This document shows positions 16,574 through 24,886 of a DNA stretch of 64,000 nucleotides, piece after piece. Each line of letters opens with the position of its first letter. Position 1 is the first letter of the stretch. The position numbers were made by a program, and so were the translations under genes. The notes beneath the pieces are model-generated. The model worked only from the letters and a program-made list of their open reading frames with translations. It was not told the origin of the DNA and did no database searches. The DNA is from Phocaeicola sp. (GTDB lineage: Bacteria > Bacteroidota > Bacteroidia > Bacteroidales > Bacteroidaceae): positions 21,202 through 85,201 of the forward strand of contig JAHHQU010000002.1 in NCBI GenBank assembly GCA_020026225.1, read 5' to 3'.

Positions 16574-18904
16574 TCAATACAAAGAAATTTCATCTACAAA
16601 CAAGAATCCTACGCCACCATGGCCTTGATGCCATGCAGGAATAGTACGTTCGCTCAAAGCTTTCACTTTTACATAACGTGTCTTAACAGGAGTGAACTTC
16701 AACTCATGGGTATAAATCTGGTTCGGATCTGTTTCCTTCATCACAGGATAAGATTCAGAAGCAACTTCCTTAAAGGTCTTGTTATCATCCGATACCAAAA
16801 CAGTAATGCCACGGGCATCAAATACCCAATCTCCTTTTTCTACGCAAGTATTCAAAACCATAGAAGAAATTTCAGTGGGCTCCAACAAATCAATGACCGC
16901 TTCCATATCATTGCCATTGAATGCAATCCAACGACCTGTCTTATAGTTGTGATTTCCTTTCATACCATCATTCAAGACTGAAGCACCCTCAAATTTATAC
17001 TGTTCATTAATCGGCTGCAACATGGTTATCGGCTTCATAGAAGATTTGCTGAAATCAATCACATCCTTAGTGATGCGTGTTGCACCTTCTGGACGAATAG
17101 CAACGGTACGCAATACAACCGGTTTGTCAATCTGGATAGGACCAGAATATTTCTGTGACTGAGCCGTAGGTTCAGAACCGTCCAAGGTATAATAAATCGG
17201 AGAATTGTCGATAGTGCTAGCTTTAGCCTCCATGATTCCCTTTTCAGTATTCGGAGTAAGTTTCAGATTTACGTCATAAATATGAGTTGCATAGTTCCAT
17301 CCCTTCAATTTATAGATTTCAATTAAACGAGGAACACGCTGCAAGAACTGTTCGTAATTCTTCTTGCTCTGTTCGCACCATTGAGTTTCACACAAAGCGG
17401 CGATACGAGGAAGAACCATGTACTGTACCTGACTGAATGTAGGCATATATTCTGTCCAAACATTCGCCTGAACACCAATGATATGTTTTTGCTCTTCCGC
17501 TGTCAAAGTTTTCGGCATAGGGTTATAACTGTACACTCTTTCCATAGGCAAATACCCACCGATAGCCAAAGGTTCAGCATCCTTGTCGATAGCCTGATAG
17601 TAGTCAAAATAGACATAAGTATTCGGCGTCATTACCACGTCGTGATTCAAACGAGCCGCTTCAATACCACCAGCTTCGCCACGCCAAGACATTACAGTCG
17701 CATTCGGAGCCAGACCTCCTTCAAGTGTTTCATCCCAGCCTATCATCTGACGGCCTTTAGAATTCAAGAATTCTTCTGCAGCATGAATCACGTAACTCTG
17801 CAAACGCTCTTCCTTGGTATGTTTCTTATCCGACTTCAAGCCCAGCGCTTTAATACGAGCCTGACATTTCGGACAAGTCGCCCATTGAGTCTTCGGACAT
17901 TCATCACCACCTACATGAATATAAGTGGAAGGGAAAATGCCTATAATCTCGTCCAAGACGTCTCTTACAAACTGAATAGCCTTATCATTACCCGCACAAA
18001 GCACATTGTCTGAAATGCCCCATTGAGTCCACACTTCATACGGACCGCCTGTACAGCCAAATTCAGGATATGCAGACAAAGCAGCCTGCATGTGTCCAGG
18101 AAGGTCTATTTCCGGAACTACAGTGATATAACGTTCAGCAGCATAAGCTACAATTTCTTTTGCTTGTTTTTGAGTATAGAAACCACCGTAAGGAATACCG
18201 TCATATTTACCTGAGTTATGACCGATTACCGTTTCCTTACGCTTAGAACCGATTTCGGTCAGTTTAGGATATTTCTTGATTTCAATACGCCAGCCTTGGT
18301 CTTCTGAAAGATGCCAGTGAAAACGGTTCACATTATGCAAAGCTAACATATCAATATAAGTCTTGATTTCATCCATAGTAAAGAAGTGTCGACCTACATC
18401 CAACATCATACCACGATAACTGAAACGAGGTTTGTCTGCTATTTCCACTGCAGGAAGTTCCACATCCGTTCCCTGAGAAACAGCTATTGATTTACGGAGA
18501 GTCTGGATTCCATAAAAGACTCCGGCTTCCGACGGTGCACTGATGGTAACCTGGTCACCGGTAACTTTCAAGAGATAAGCTTCAGGATTTTCCTCCGATA
18601 GTCCCAAGGACAAAACGATTTTTCCTTTCGCTCCCTCCCCTTCTTTGACATTCAATTCGATACCAGTCTGTTCTTTGATGTAGCCAGCCAAGAATTCAGC
18701 ATTCTTCTTCATCATTTCATTTCCGGCCGGATAACATACCGATACGCCATTCTTCAATAAGAATGCTGTCTGATGAGCAGAAGAGATTTCCAACGGAGAC
18801 GGTACGATCTGATAATCAGCCACTGCCGTTTGATGAGTGCAGGATGCAGCCAGCAAACCAGCCAACGACATTCCTAACAACATGTTTTTAGAAAAAGGAT
18901 TCAT
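16574..18904 (-). CDS. GH20 beta-N-acetylhexosaminidase (first of pair)
   Basis: A 776-residue lipoprotein; lipobox LAASC, Cys22. The order is a GH20b domain (about 30-155), a catalytic barrel from RFSYRGMMLDVGRHFF with the Asp-Glu pair D334-E335 in HVGGDECPKTQ, a short chitobiase-type Fn3-like domain (about 545-600, with YYTLDGSEPT), and a C-terminal F5/8 type C-like domain ending FLFVDEISLY. It should release beta-linked GlcNAc/GalNAc. The neighbouring second GH20 shares its plan but differs in the extra Fn3-like domain and loop lengths, suggesting different linkage preference. No SusC/SusD pair lies next to this cluster, so uptake must use genes elsewhere. Confidence 0.94.
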   Translation of the reverse strand: MNPFSKNMLLGMSLAGLLAASCTHQTAVADYQIVPSPLEISSAHQTAFLLKNGVSVCYPAGNEMMKKNAEFLAGYIKEQTGIELNVKEGEGAKGKIVLSLGLSEENPEAYLLKVTGDQVTISAPSEAGVFYGIQTLRKSIAVSQGTDVELPAVEIADKPRFSYRGMMLDVGRHFFTMDEIKTYIDMLALHNVNRFHWHLSEDQGWRIEIKKYPKLTEIGSKRKETVIGHNSGKYDGIPYGGFYTQKQAKEIVAYAAERYITVVPEIDLPGHMQAALSAYPEFGCTGGPYEVWTQWGISDNVLCAGNDKAIQFVRDVLDEIIGIFPSTYIHVGGDECPKTQWATCPKCQARIKALGLKSDKKHTKEERLQSYVIHAAEEFLNSKGRQMIGWDETLEGGLAPNATVMSWRGEAGGIEAARLNHDVVMTPNTYVYFDYYQAIDKDAEPLAIGGYLPMERVYSYNPMPKTLTAEEQKHIIGVQANVWTEYMPTFSQVQYMVLPRIAALCETQWCEQSKKNYEQFLQRVPRLIEIYKLKGWNYATHIYDVNLKLTPNTEKGIMEAKASTIDNSPIYYTLDGSEPTAQSQKYSGPIQIDKPVVLRTVAIRPEGATRITKDVIDFSKSSMKPITMLQPINEQYKFEGASVLNDGMKGNHNYKTGRWIAFNGNDMEAVIDLLEPTEISSMVLNTCVEKGDWVFDARGITVLVSDDNKTFKEVASESYPVMKETDPNQIYTHELKFTPVKTRYVKVKALSERTIPAWHQGHGGVGFLFVDEISLY

Positions 18905-19243
18905 AAATGTATCTGTTTAAAAATTAAAAATTCAACGGTAAGATATCCCCATTACCCCTCTTTTCAGTCTCCTTCCACGCATGTTCATAGCAAGTTCAAG
19001 ACTTCCAATCCGGTTCAAAGAATATAGTATTCCATTTTACGAAGTAAAAATAAGTAAAATCTTTTAAACTAAAAAATAGAGATTCATTTTCCACCCAACC
19101 GGCTTTGTAAAAGAACTCCTCAAAATCCGAAGAATTGGCATTAAAAGTATCAAAAAAAAGACATTTTTCGCAACAATTTCTACAAGAGGTCGAATCTTTC
19201 TTCGTATCTTTAACCACAAAATTAATTTTACTCAAAACCTACT
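18905..19243. other. Divergent regulatory interval
   Basis: About 340 bases between divergent genes. It is AT-rich with no convincing gene; one 80-codon minus-strand frame has no signal of coding. TATCTTTA at 19205-19212, near the TAnnTTTG consensus, may be the promoter of the plus-strand transglutaminase gene. No clear promoter for the GH20 operon was fixed. Confidence 0.5.
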
Positions 19244-21880
19244 ATGATTAAAAAGTTTATTTTTGCCGCTTGTTTAGCAAGTGCATTCAGCTTTTGGGGA
19301 TGTTCTTCAGATCATTTCATAAAAGAAGCTGATTTCCGTACAAAAGTCGAAAATGATTTCCAGGACAAGCAACAAGTGCTGTCTCATGGAGACCTTTTCT
19401 CTGTGTTTAACCAAAAATTGACTGTCGAAGAACAGGAAGCTTTGAAGTTTCTTTACGCTTACATGCCATTGACAGACATTGCAGACTATTCAGGGGAGTT
19501 TTTCTTGAACAACGTCCGTCTCTCTTTGGCTACACGCAAAGAATCCACTTGGGGCAAGAATATTCCAGACCTCATATTCCGTCACTTCGTATTGCCTATC
19601 CGTATCAACAATGAAAATATGGACAACTCTCGTGAAGTTTTCAGCAAGGAACTTTGGGAGCGTGTAAAAAATCTTTCCATGCACGATGCGGTATTGGAAG
19701 TCAATCATTGGTGCCATGAAAAAGTGGTTTATACCCCATCCGACAATCGTACCAGTGCCCCTTTGGCATCTGTAAGAACAGCTTATGGACGTTGCGGTGA
19801 AGAATCAACCTTCTTAGTAGCTGCCTTGCGTGCAGTTGGCATTCCAGCACGTCAGGTATATACTCCACGTTGGGCACATACAGACGACAATCATGCATGG
19901 GTAGAAGCATGGGTAGACGGCAAATGGTTCTTCTTAGGTGCCTGCGAACCTGAACCAGTTCTTAACCTAGGTTGGTTCAACGCCCCTGCAAGCCGTGGTA
20001 TGCTGATGCATACAAAGGTTTTCGGAGCATACAACGGTCCTGAGGACGTTATGCAACAAACAGCCAACTATACAGAAATCAACATCATTGACAATTATGC
20101 AAAGAGTGCCAACTCCACCATCACTGTCACCGACGAGAAAGGACGTCCAATCGTAAATACCAATATCGAATTCAAAGTTTACAACTACGCAGAATTCTTT
20201 ACTGTTTCTCGCAAAAACACCGATGGTAAAGGTCAAGCTACATTGAAATCTGGCTTGGGCGACATGTTGGTAGTTGCAAGCGATAAAGATAAATTCGGCT
20301 ATACCAAAGTGTCATTTGGCAAAGATGCAGAAAAGACCATCGTATTGAACCACCAGTCAGGCGAAGTATTCTCAGAAGCTTTGGATATGATTCCTCCTGT
20401 AGAAAACTTAAATGCTCCTGAAGTCACCAAAGAGCAGCGTGCGGAAAATACACGTCGCATGAGCGAAGAAGATGCTATCCGTAATGCATACGTAGCAAGT
20501 TTCCCAACCGCAGAAAAGGCTGAAGCATTCGGCAAAGAATTGAATTTGGATGCTCAAAAGGTAGCTACCTTCATCGTCAAATCACGAGGCAATTATGCCG
20601 ACATCATGCAATTCTTGAAAAATGCAGTTGCGAAGAACAAAGGAGAACGTGCTTTGGCTCTTTTAGGTACAGTAACAGACAAAGACTTGAGAGACACTCC
20701 ATGCAATGTTTTGGAAGACCACTTGTACAATACGCCAGACGATGCAGATGTAGAAAAAGTTTTGGCTCCACGCATCGCATTGGAACTGCTTACTCCTTAC
20801 CGTTCATTCTTCCAAAAGAACATCCCTGCCGACTTGGCCGAACTGTTCAAGAAGAATCCGCAGAACTTGGTAGAATGGTGTAAAAAGAACTTGTCCGTTC
20901 GCGATGATTTGAATACTGGTTCAACATTCACTTCACCGGAAGGAACTTGGAAAAGCCGCGTAATCGATCAAAAATCACGTGACATCTTCTTCGTTGCCGT
21001 AGCCAGAAGCTTGAACATTGAAGCATGGCAAGATCAAGTAAACAACAACATTTACTACATGGCCAACAATGAACGCGTTCAAGTTAAGTTTGAAGCTGCT
21101 GAAGCTGCGATAAGCAAACCGTCAGAAGGCACGTTGAAATTGACCTATAAACCCATCCAACGCTTGAGCGATCCTAAATACTATTCTCACTTCAGTATCT
21201 CGAAGTTTGAGAACGGTACATTCCATTTGTTGAGCTATCCAGAAGGTTCTACTTGGAATTCAATCTTCAAAAAAGGAACTCCTATTGAAGCAGGTTACTA
21301 CATGTTAGTATCTGGTAGCCGTATGGCAAATGGCGGTGTATTGAGCAACATCAGTTTCTTCAATGTCACAGAAGGAGAAACAACAACTCTCGACCTGGTG
21401 ATGAGAGAAAATGCAAAAGATATTCAGGTTATCGGACAATTCAACTCTGAACTGACTTATTTTGACGTTAAACAGAATAAAGAAACATCAGTGTTGAATA
21501 CAACCGGAAGAGGCTATTATGTAGTTGCAGTCTTAGGTGTAAACCAAGAACCTACCAACCATGCCTTGAAAGACATTGAAGTGAAAAAAGCAGATTTCGA
21601 AAAGTGGGGACGCAAGATGATCTTACTCTTCACCGACAAAGAATCATATGCTAAGTTTGACAGCAAACACTTCCCGAATTTGCCTTCAACTATCACCTAC
21701 GGCATTGATACCGATGGTAAGATCCGTAAGGAGATAGTTGAAAACATGAAACTGACTAAAGGCGGTCAATTGCCAGTAGTGATTATCGGTGACACATTCA
21801 ATCGAATCGTCTTCGAATCACATGGTTACACCATTGGATTAGGAGAACAGATGATTCACGTTATTCATGGTCTGAAATAG
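19244..21880 (+). CDS. Transglutaminase-like lipoprotein
   Basis: An 878-residue lipoprotein (lipobox FWGC, Cys20). Residues about 150-245 carry the papain-like transglutaminase core: Cys184 in YGRCGEESTF, His217 in DDNHAWVEAWVDGKW, and an acidic third residue in the following ACEPEP. Next come an Ig/Fn3-like domain near 285-370 (STITVTDEKGRPIVNTNIEFKVYN), a helical middle and more beta-rich domains to the C-terminus. In Bacteroides such proteins are exported and may cleave or remodel peptides or glycopeptides; the reaction is not established. Its last 20 bases overlap the 3' end of cutC on the other strand. Confidence 0.82.
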   Translation: MIKKFIFAACLASAFSFWGCSSDHFIKEADFRTKVENDFQDKQQVLSHGDLFSVFNQKLTVEEQEALKFLYAYMPLTDIADYSGEFFLNNVRLSLATRKESTWGKNIPDLIFRHFVLPIRINNENMDNSREVFSKELWERVKNLSMHDAVLEVNHWCHEKVVYTPSDNRTSAPLASVRTAYGRCGEESTFLVAALRAVGIPARQVYTPRWAHTDDNHAWVEAWVDGKWFFLGACEPEPVLNLGWFNAPASRGMLMHTKVFGAYNGPEDVMQQTANYTEINIIDNYAKSANSTITVTDEKGRPIVNTNIEFKVYNYAEFFTVSRKNTDGKGQATLKSGLGDMLVVASDKDKFGYTKVSFGKDAEKTIVLNHQSGEVFSEALDMIPPVENLNAPEVTKEQRAENTRRMSEEDAIRNAYVASFPTAEKAEAFGKELNLDAQKVATFIVKSRGNYADIMQFLKNAVAKNKGERALALLGTVTDKDLRDTPCNVLEDHLYNTPDDADVEKVLAPRIALELLTPYRSFFQKNIPADLAELFKKNPQNLVEWCKKNLSVRDDLNTGSTFTSPEGTWKSRVIDQKSRDIFFVAVARSLNIEAWQDQVNNNIYYMANNERVQVKFEAAEAAISKPSEGTLKLTYKPIQRLSDPKYYSHFSISKFENGTFHLLSYPEGSTWNSIFKKGTPIEAGYYMLVSGSRMANGGVLSNISFFNVTEGETTTLDLVMRENAKDIQVIGQFNSELTYFDVKQNKETSVLNTTGRGYYVVAVLGVNQEPTNHALKDIEVKKADFEKWGRKMILLFTDKESYAKFDSKHFPNLPSTITYGIDTDGKIRKEIVENMKLTKGGQLPVVIIGDTFNRIVFESHGYTIGLGEQMIHVIHGLK

Positions 21881-22610
21881 AAAGAATCGTCTTTCTAACA
21901 CGTGAAGCCGTGGTAACGGGATGAACATATTCATCTATTTGAACTGAACCTCCCATAGATAAAGCCGGATTGCGCAACTGCATCCGGCTTTCTTTATTTT
22001 CTCTTGCAGAGAAATGGAATTCAGAAGCACCGGTAATACGTGCCAATTCGGCAATATTGGATTCATTCACGCCACAGCCCGGCATAATGATGATGCGCCC
22101 CGCAGCCTGCTGAACCAATTCCGCCAAAAGAGCAGCACCTTTGATGGCTGCCGGCTGCTGACCGGATGTCAAGATACGGTCAACTCCCATCTCTATCAAA
22201 GTTTCCATCACACGCTTGGGATCTTTCACGTAATCAAAGGCACGGTGGAAAGTTACCGCCATTCCTTCGGAAGCCTTCATCAAACGTGTCATGGCAGGCA
22301 TATCCAATTCTCCGTCCGGTGTCAAACAACCGAATACAACTCCATCGGCACCAGCCTCACGAGCTGCACGGATATCTTCTTCCATAATATCCAGTTCCAA
22401 GGGCGAATATAAGAAATCACCTCCACGGGGACGGATAATCACATGCAAACGAATGTCAATCAGTTTACGAGCCAGCTTGATCTCACCCAAAGAAGGAGTG
22501 GTTCCTCCTTCTGGCATAGCAGCACACAACTCTACACGCTGAGCTCCACCTTCTTGTGCAGCCAGACAGCTTTCAGCAGAATTAGCACAGATTTCAAATG
22601 TATACTTCAT
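21861..22610 (-). CDS. cutC: CutC family protein
   Basis: A 249-residue cytoplasmic TIM-barrel protein of the CutC family: EICANSAESCLAAQEGGAQRVELC at the start, the PEGGTTPSLGEI loop, VIIRPRGGDFLYS, VTFHRAFDY, ILTSGQQPAA and IIMPGCGVN. CutC was first linked to copper tolerance in E. coli, but that role is disputed and the reaction is unknown. Its 3' end overlaps the transglutaminase gene by 20 bases, an uncommon convergent arrangement. It starts downstream of tRNA-Arg and a hairpin on the same strand. Confidence 0.93.
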   Translation of the reverse strand: MKYTFEICANSAESCLAAQEGGAQRVELCAAMPEGGTTPSLGEIKLARKLIDIRLHVIIRPRGGDFLYSPLELDIMEEDIRAAREAGADGVVFGCLTPDGELDMPAMTRLMKASEGMAVTFHRAFDYVKDPKRVMETLIEMGVDRILTSGQQPAAIKGAALLAELVQQAAGRIIIMPGCGVNESNIAELARITGASEFHFSARENKESRMQLRNPALSMGGSVQIDEYVHPVTTASRVRKTILSISDHE

Positions 22611-22641
22611 AATTTTAAATATAAGATATTTATTAAATAAA

Positions 22642-22696
22642 AAGGCACGGCAACTCGGTTAGCACGTAATATGTACCTACCGCGTCTCCGCGCCTT
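22642..22696 (-). terminator. Hairpin after tRNA-Arg, probable terminator
   Basis: Arms 22642-22650 and 22688-22696 pair with one mismatch around a large internal part; a T-rich run follows on the minus strand. It would separate the tRNA transcript from cutC, though the long loop makes this less certain. Confidence 0.5.
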
Positions 22697-22701
22697 ATTA
22701 G

Positions 22702-22773
22702 TACGCCCGTGGGGAGTCGAACCCCAATCGATGGAACCGGAATCCATTATTCTATCCATTGAACTACGAGCGC
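22702..22773 (-). tRNA. tRNA-Arg (anticodon CCG)
   Basis: Folding by eye gives a full cloverleaf of 72 bases: acceptor GCGCTCG with CGGGCGT, D-stem GTTC/GAAT, anticodon stem ATGGA/TCCAT with loop TTCCGGT (CCG, reading CGG codons), and T-arm TGGGG-TTCGACT-CCCCA. Discriminator base A; no CCA is encoded. The first acceptor pair is G-U. Confidence 0.95.
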
Positions 22774-22970
22774 ATATTCATGAAATTTCTTTCTGATGCA
22801 ATGCAAAAATACAAATTAATCGTCAACAGTACCAATTTTCATGAAAAAAAATATCTCATCTTTTTTCACTCCCTGTCATCGTATCTATCACAATTCCATC
22901 AATCAAGCTATATATATAGCATTTTGACAAAACAATATTTATTTTTAGTTGCATTATCACTTCAAATAAT

Positions 22971-22978
22971 TAACTTTG
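22971..22978 (+). promoter_or_regulatory. asnA promoter -7 element
   Basis: TAACTTTG matches the Bacteroides box; GTTG lies at the -33 position 19 bases upstream. The ATG is 34 bases downstream. The rest of 22774-22970 is AT-rich and shows no gene. Confidence 0.65.
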
Positions 22979-23012
22979 CCTTCATAAATTATATATAAAC
23001 AGATTTATCACC

Positions 23013-24053
23013 ATGAGTTACCTTATAAGACCCAGCCACTATCATGCTTTGTTAGACATGAAACAGACCGAGCTTGGGATCAAACAAATCAAAGAATTTT
23101 TCCAGCAGAACCTATCGTCCGAACTACGTCTACGTCGAGTTACAGCTCCTTTATTTGTCCTGAAGGGAACTGGTATCAACGATGATTTAAGCGGAGTGGA
23201 GCGCGCCGTTTCTTTCCCTATCAAAGACTTGGGCGACCAAAAAGCAGAGGTCGTACATTCTTTGGCCAAATGGAAACGCGTAACATTGGCCGATTATCAT
23301 ATTGAACCGGGATATGGCATTTATACCGACATGAATGCCATCCGTGCCGATGAAGAATTGGGCAATCTCCATTCTTTATATGTCGACCAGTGGGATTGGG
23401 AACGAGTCATCACCCCCAATCAACGCACAGTTCATTTTTTAAAGGATATAGTAACCCGTATCTACTCTGCAATGTACCGTACAGAATACATGGTATGCGA
23501 AATGTATCCTCAAATCGAACCTTTTTTACCCAAGGAAATTCATTTCATCCATGCAGAGGAACTGCTACAACTCTATCCCCACAAGACAGCCAAGGAACGG
23601 GAAGACTTGATCACCAGAAAATATGGAGCAGTCTTTATCATAGGTATCGGAGGCCAATTAAGCAATGGTGAACCGCATGATTTACGAGCTCCTGACTATG
23701 ACGATTGGTCAACCATGGATCCATCTACCGGCTTACCGGGATTGAACGGTGACCTGCTGATCTGGAATGAAGTGCTGGATCGAGCTGTAGAACTCTCCTC
23801 TATGGGAATACGTGTAGACAAAGAGGCCATGCTTCGCCAACTGGAACTGACAAACCAAAAAGAACGTTTGCAGCTCTATTTCCATAAACGCATGATGAAC
23901 GACGAACTGCCTCTCTGCATCGGAGGAGGTATAGGACAGTCACGACTGTGTATGCTCTACCTGAAAAAAGCTCACATCGGAGAAATTCAAGCCAGCATCT
24001 GGCCTGAAGAGATGCGAAAAGAATGTAAAATGCTGGGCATCCCTCTGATATAA
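23013..24053 (+). CDS. asnA: Aspartate--ammonia ligase (ammonia-dependent asparagine synthetase)
   Basis: A 346-residue cytoplasmic enzyme making asparagine from aspartate, ammonia and ATP. It is close to the E. coli AsnA length (330) and keeps the class II aminoacyl-tRNA synthetase-like motifs of the family: GTGINDDLSGVERAVSF, HSLAKWKRVTLADY, GYGIYTDMNAIRADE, VDQWDWE, and the C-terminal GGGIGQSRLCM. Monocistronic, with a -7 promoter element upstream and a two-way terminator shared with ung. A glutamine-dependent AsnB is a different fold and is not present here. Confidence 0.97.
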   Translation: MSYLIRPSHYHALLDMKQTELGIKQIKEFFQQNLSSELRLRRVTAPLFVLKGTGINDDLSGVERAVSFPIKDLGDQKAEVVHSLAKWKRVTLADYHIEPGYGIYTDMNAIRADEELGNLHSLYVDQWDWERVITPNQRTVHFLKDIVTRIYSAMYRTEYMVCEMYPQIEPFLPKEIHFIHAEELLQLYPHKTAKEREDLITRKYGAVFIIGIGGQLSNGEPHDLRAPDYDDWSTMDPSTGLPGLNGDLLIWNEVLDRAVELSSMGIRVDKEAMLRQLELTNQKERLQLYFHKRMMNDELPLCIGGGIGQSRLCMLYLKKAHIGEIQASIWPEEMRKECKMLGIPLI

Positions 24054-24057
24054 TATC

Positions 24058-24118
24058 ATAATTTTCCCTCACCCTATTCTTCATTGAAGCCAAGAAAGGT
24101 AGGATGAGGGAAAATTAT
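24058..24118. terminator. Bidirectional terminator between asnA and ung
   Basis: An 18-bp stem with one wobble (24058-24075 with 24101-24118), having A/T runs at both ends so that it can stop transcripts from both strands. It lies between convergent stop codons. Confidence 0.85.
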
Positions 24119-24123
24119 GATAC

Positions 24124-24786
24124 TTACCAAGCAATAGGTTGTTCTCCGTGTTCTTGAAGATAGGCATTCGTTCTGCTGAAATGATGATTTCCAAAAAATC
24201 CATTATAAGCAGACAAAGGTGACGGGTGAACGGATGTCAATACCAAATGCCGGCTGCGGTCAATAAAAGCTCCTTTTTTTTGTGCATAAGATCCCCACAA
24301 GATAAAGACCAAGTGTTCACGTTCTTCAGCCAATTTGCGAATAACTGCATCTGTAAACTCTTCCCATCCTCTACGCTGATGCGAACCAGCCAAATGAGCA
24401 CGCACGGTAAGCGTAGCATTCAACAGCAAGACTCCTTGCTCTGCCCAACGGGTCAAATTACCGGTAGAAGGTACAGGAATACCCAAATCATTTTGAATTT
24501 CCTTGAAAATATTCTGCAAAGAAGGTGGCATTGCCACTCCATCATTTACTGAAAAGCACAAGCCATGAGCCTGTCCGAGTCCATGATACGGATCTTGTCC
24601 GATAATAACGACTTTCACCTTATCAAAAGGACAAAGATTAAAAGCATTAAATATCAGTTTTCCGGGAGGATATACCATAGTGGACTTGTACTCTTGACGA
24701 ACAAAATCGGTGAGACGTACAAAGTAATCCTTGTCAAACTCATCACTTAAAGCCCTCTTCCATGTTTCTTCTATTAATACGTTCAT
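24124..24786 (-). CDS. ung: Uracil-DNA glycosylase
   Basis: A 220-residue family 1 UDG removing uracil from DNA in base excision repair. All key motifs are present: the water-activating loop GQDPYHG, the uracil-binding FSV strand, the [17 protein letters not shown] segment, and the DNA-intercalation loop [13 protein letters not shown]. It follows lptD by about 100 bases on the same strand and may be read through from it, or have its own promoter. Confidence 0.98.
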   Translation of the reverse strand: MNVLIEETWKRALSDEFDKDYFVRLTDFVRQEYKSTMVYPPGKLIFNAFNLCPFDKVKVVIIGQDPYHGLGQAHGLCFSVNDGVAMPPSLQNIFKEIQNDLGIPVPSTGNLTRWAEQGVLLLNATLTVRAHLAGSHQRRGWEEFTDAVIRKLAEEREHLVFILWGSYAQKKGAFIDRSRHLVLTSVHPSPLSAYNGFFGNHHFSRTNAYLQEHGEQPIAW

Positions 24787-24886
24787 AATAACATTTATAC
24801 CAACGCATTGGCTGGATTTTAAATATATGCATAAAAAGTCTGACCAACTAAAAACGGCAAGTCCTTACGAGACATACCACAATACA

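Noticed and set aside
16567..16593. Longer start for the second GH20 gene
   Set aside because: Would add nine residues with two Cys before the signal peptide and overlap the upstream gene.
18996..19235. 80-codon minus-strand frame in the GH20/transglutaminase gap
   Set aside because: No signal, motif or promoter; composition matches the AT-rich non-coding gap and it overlaps the likely promoter.
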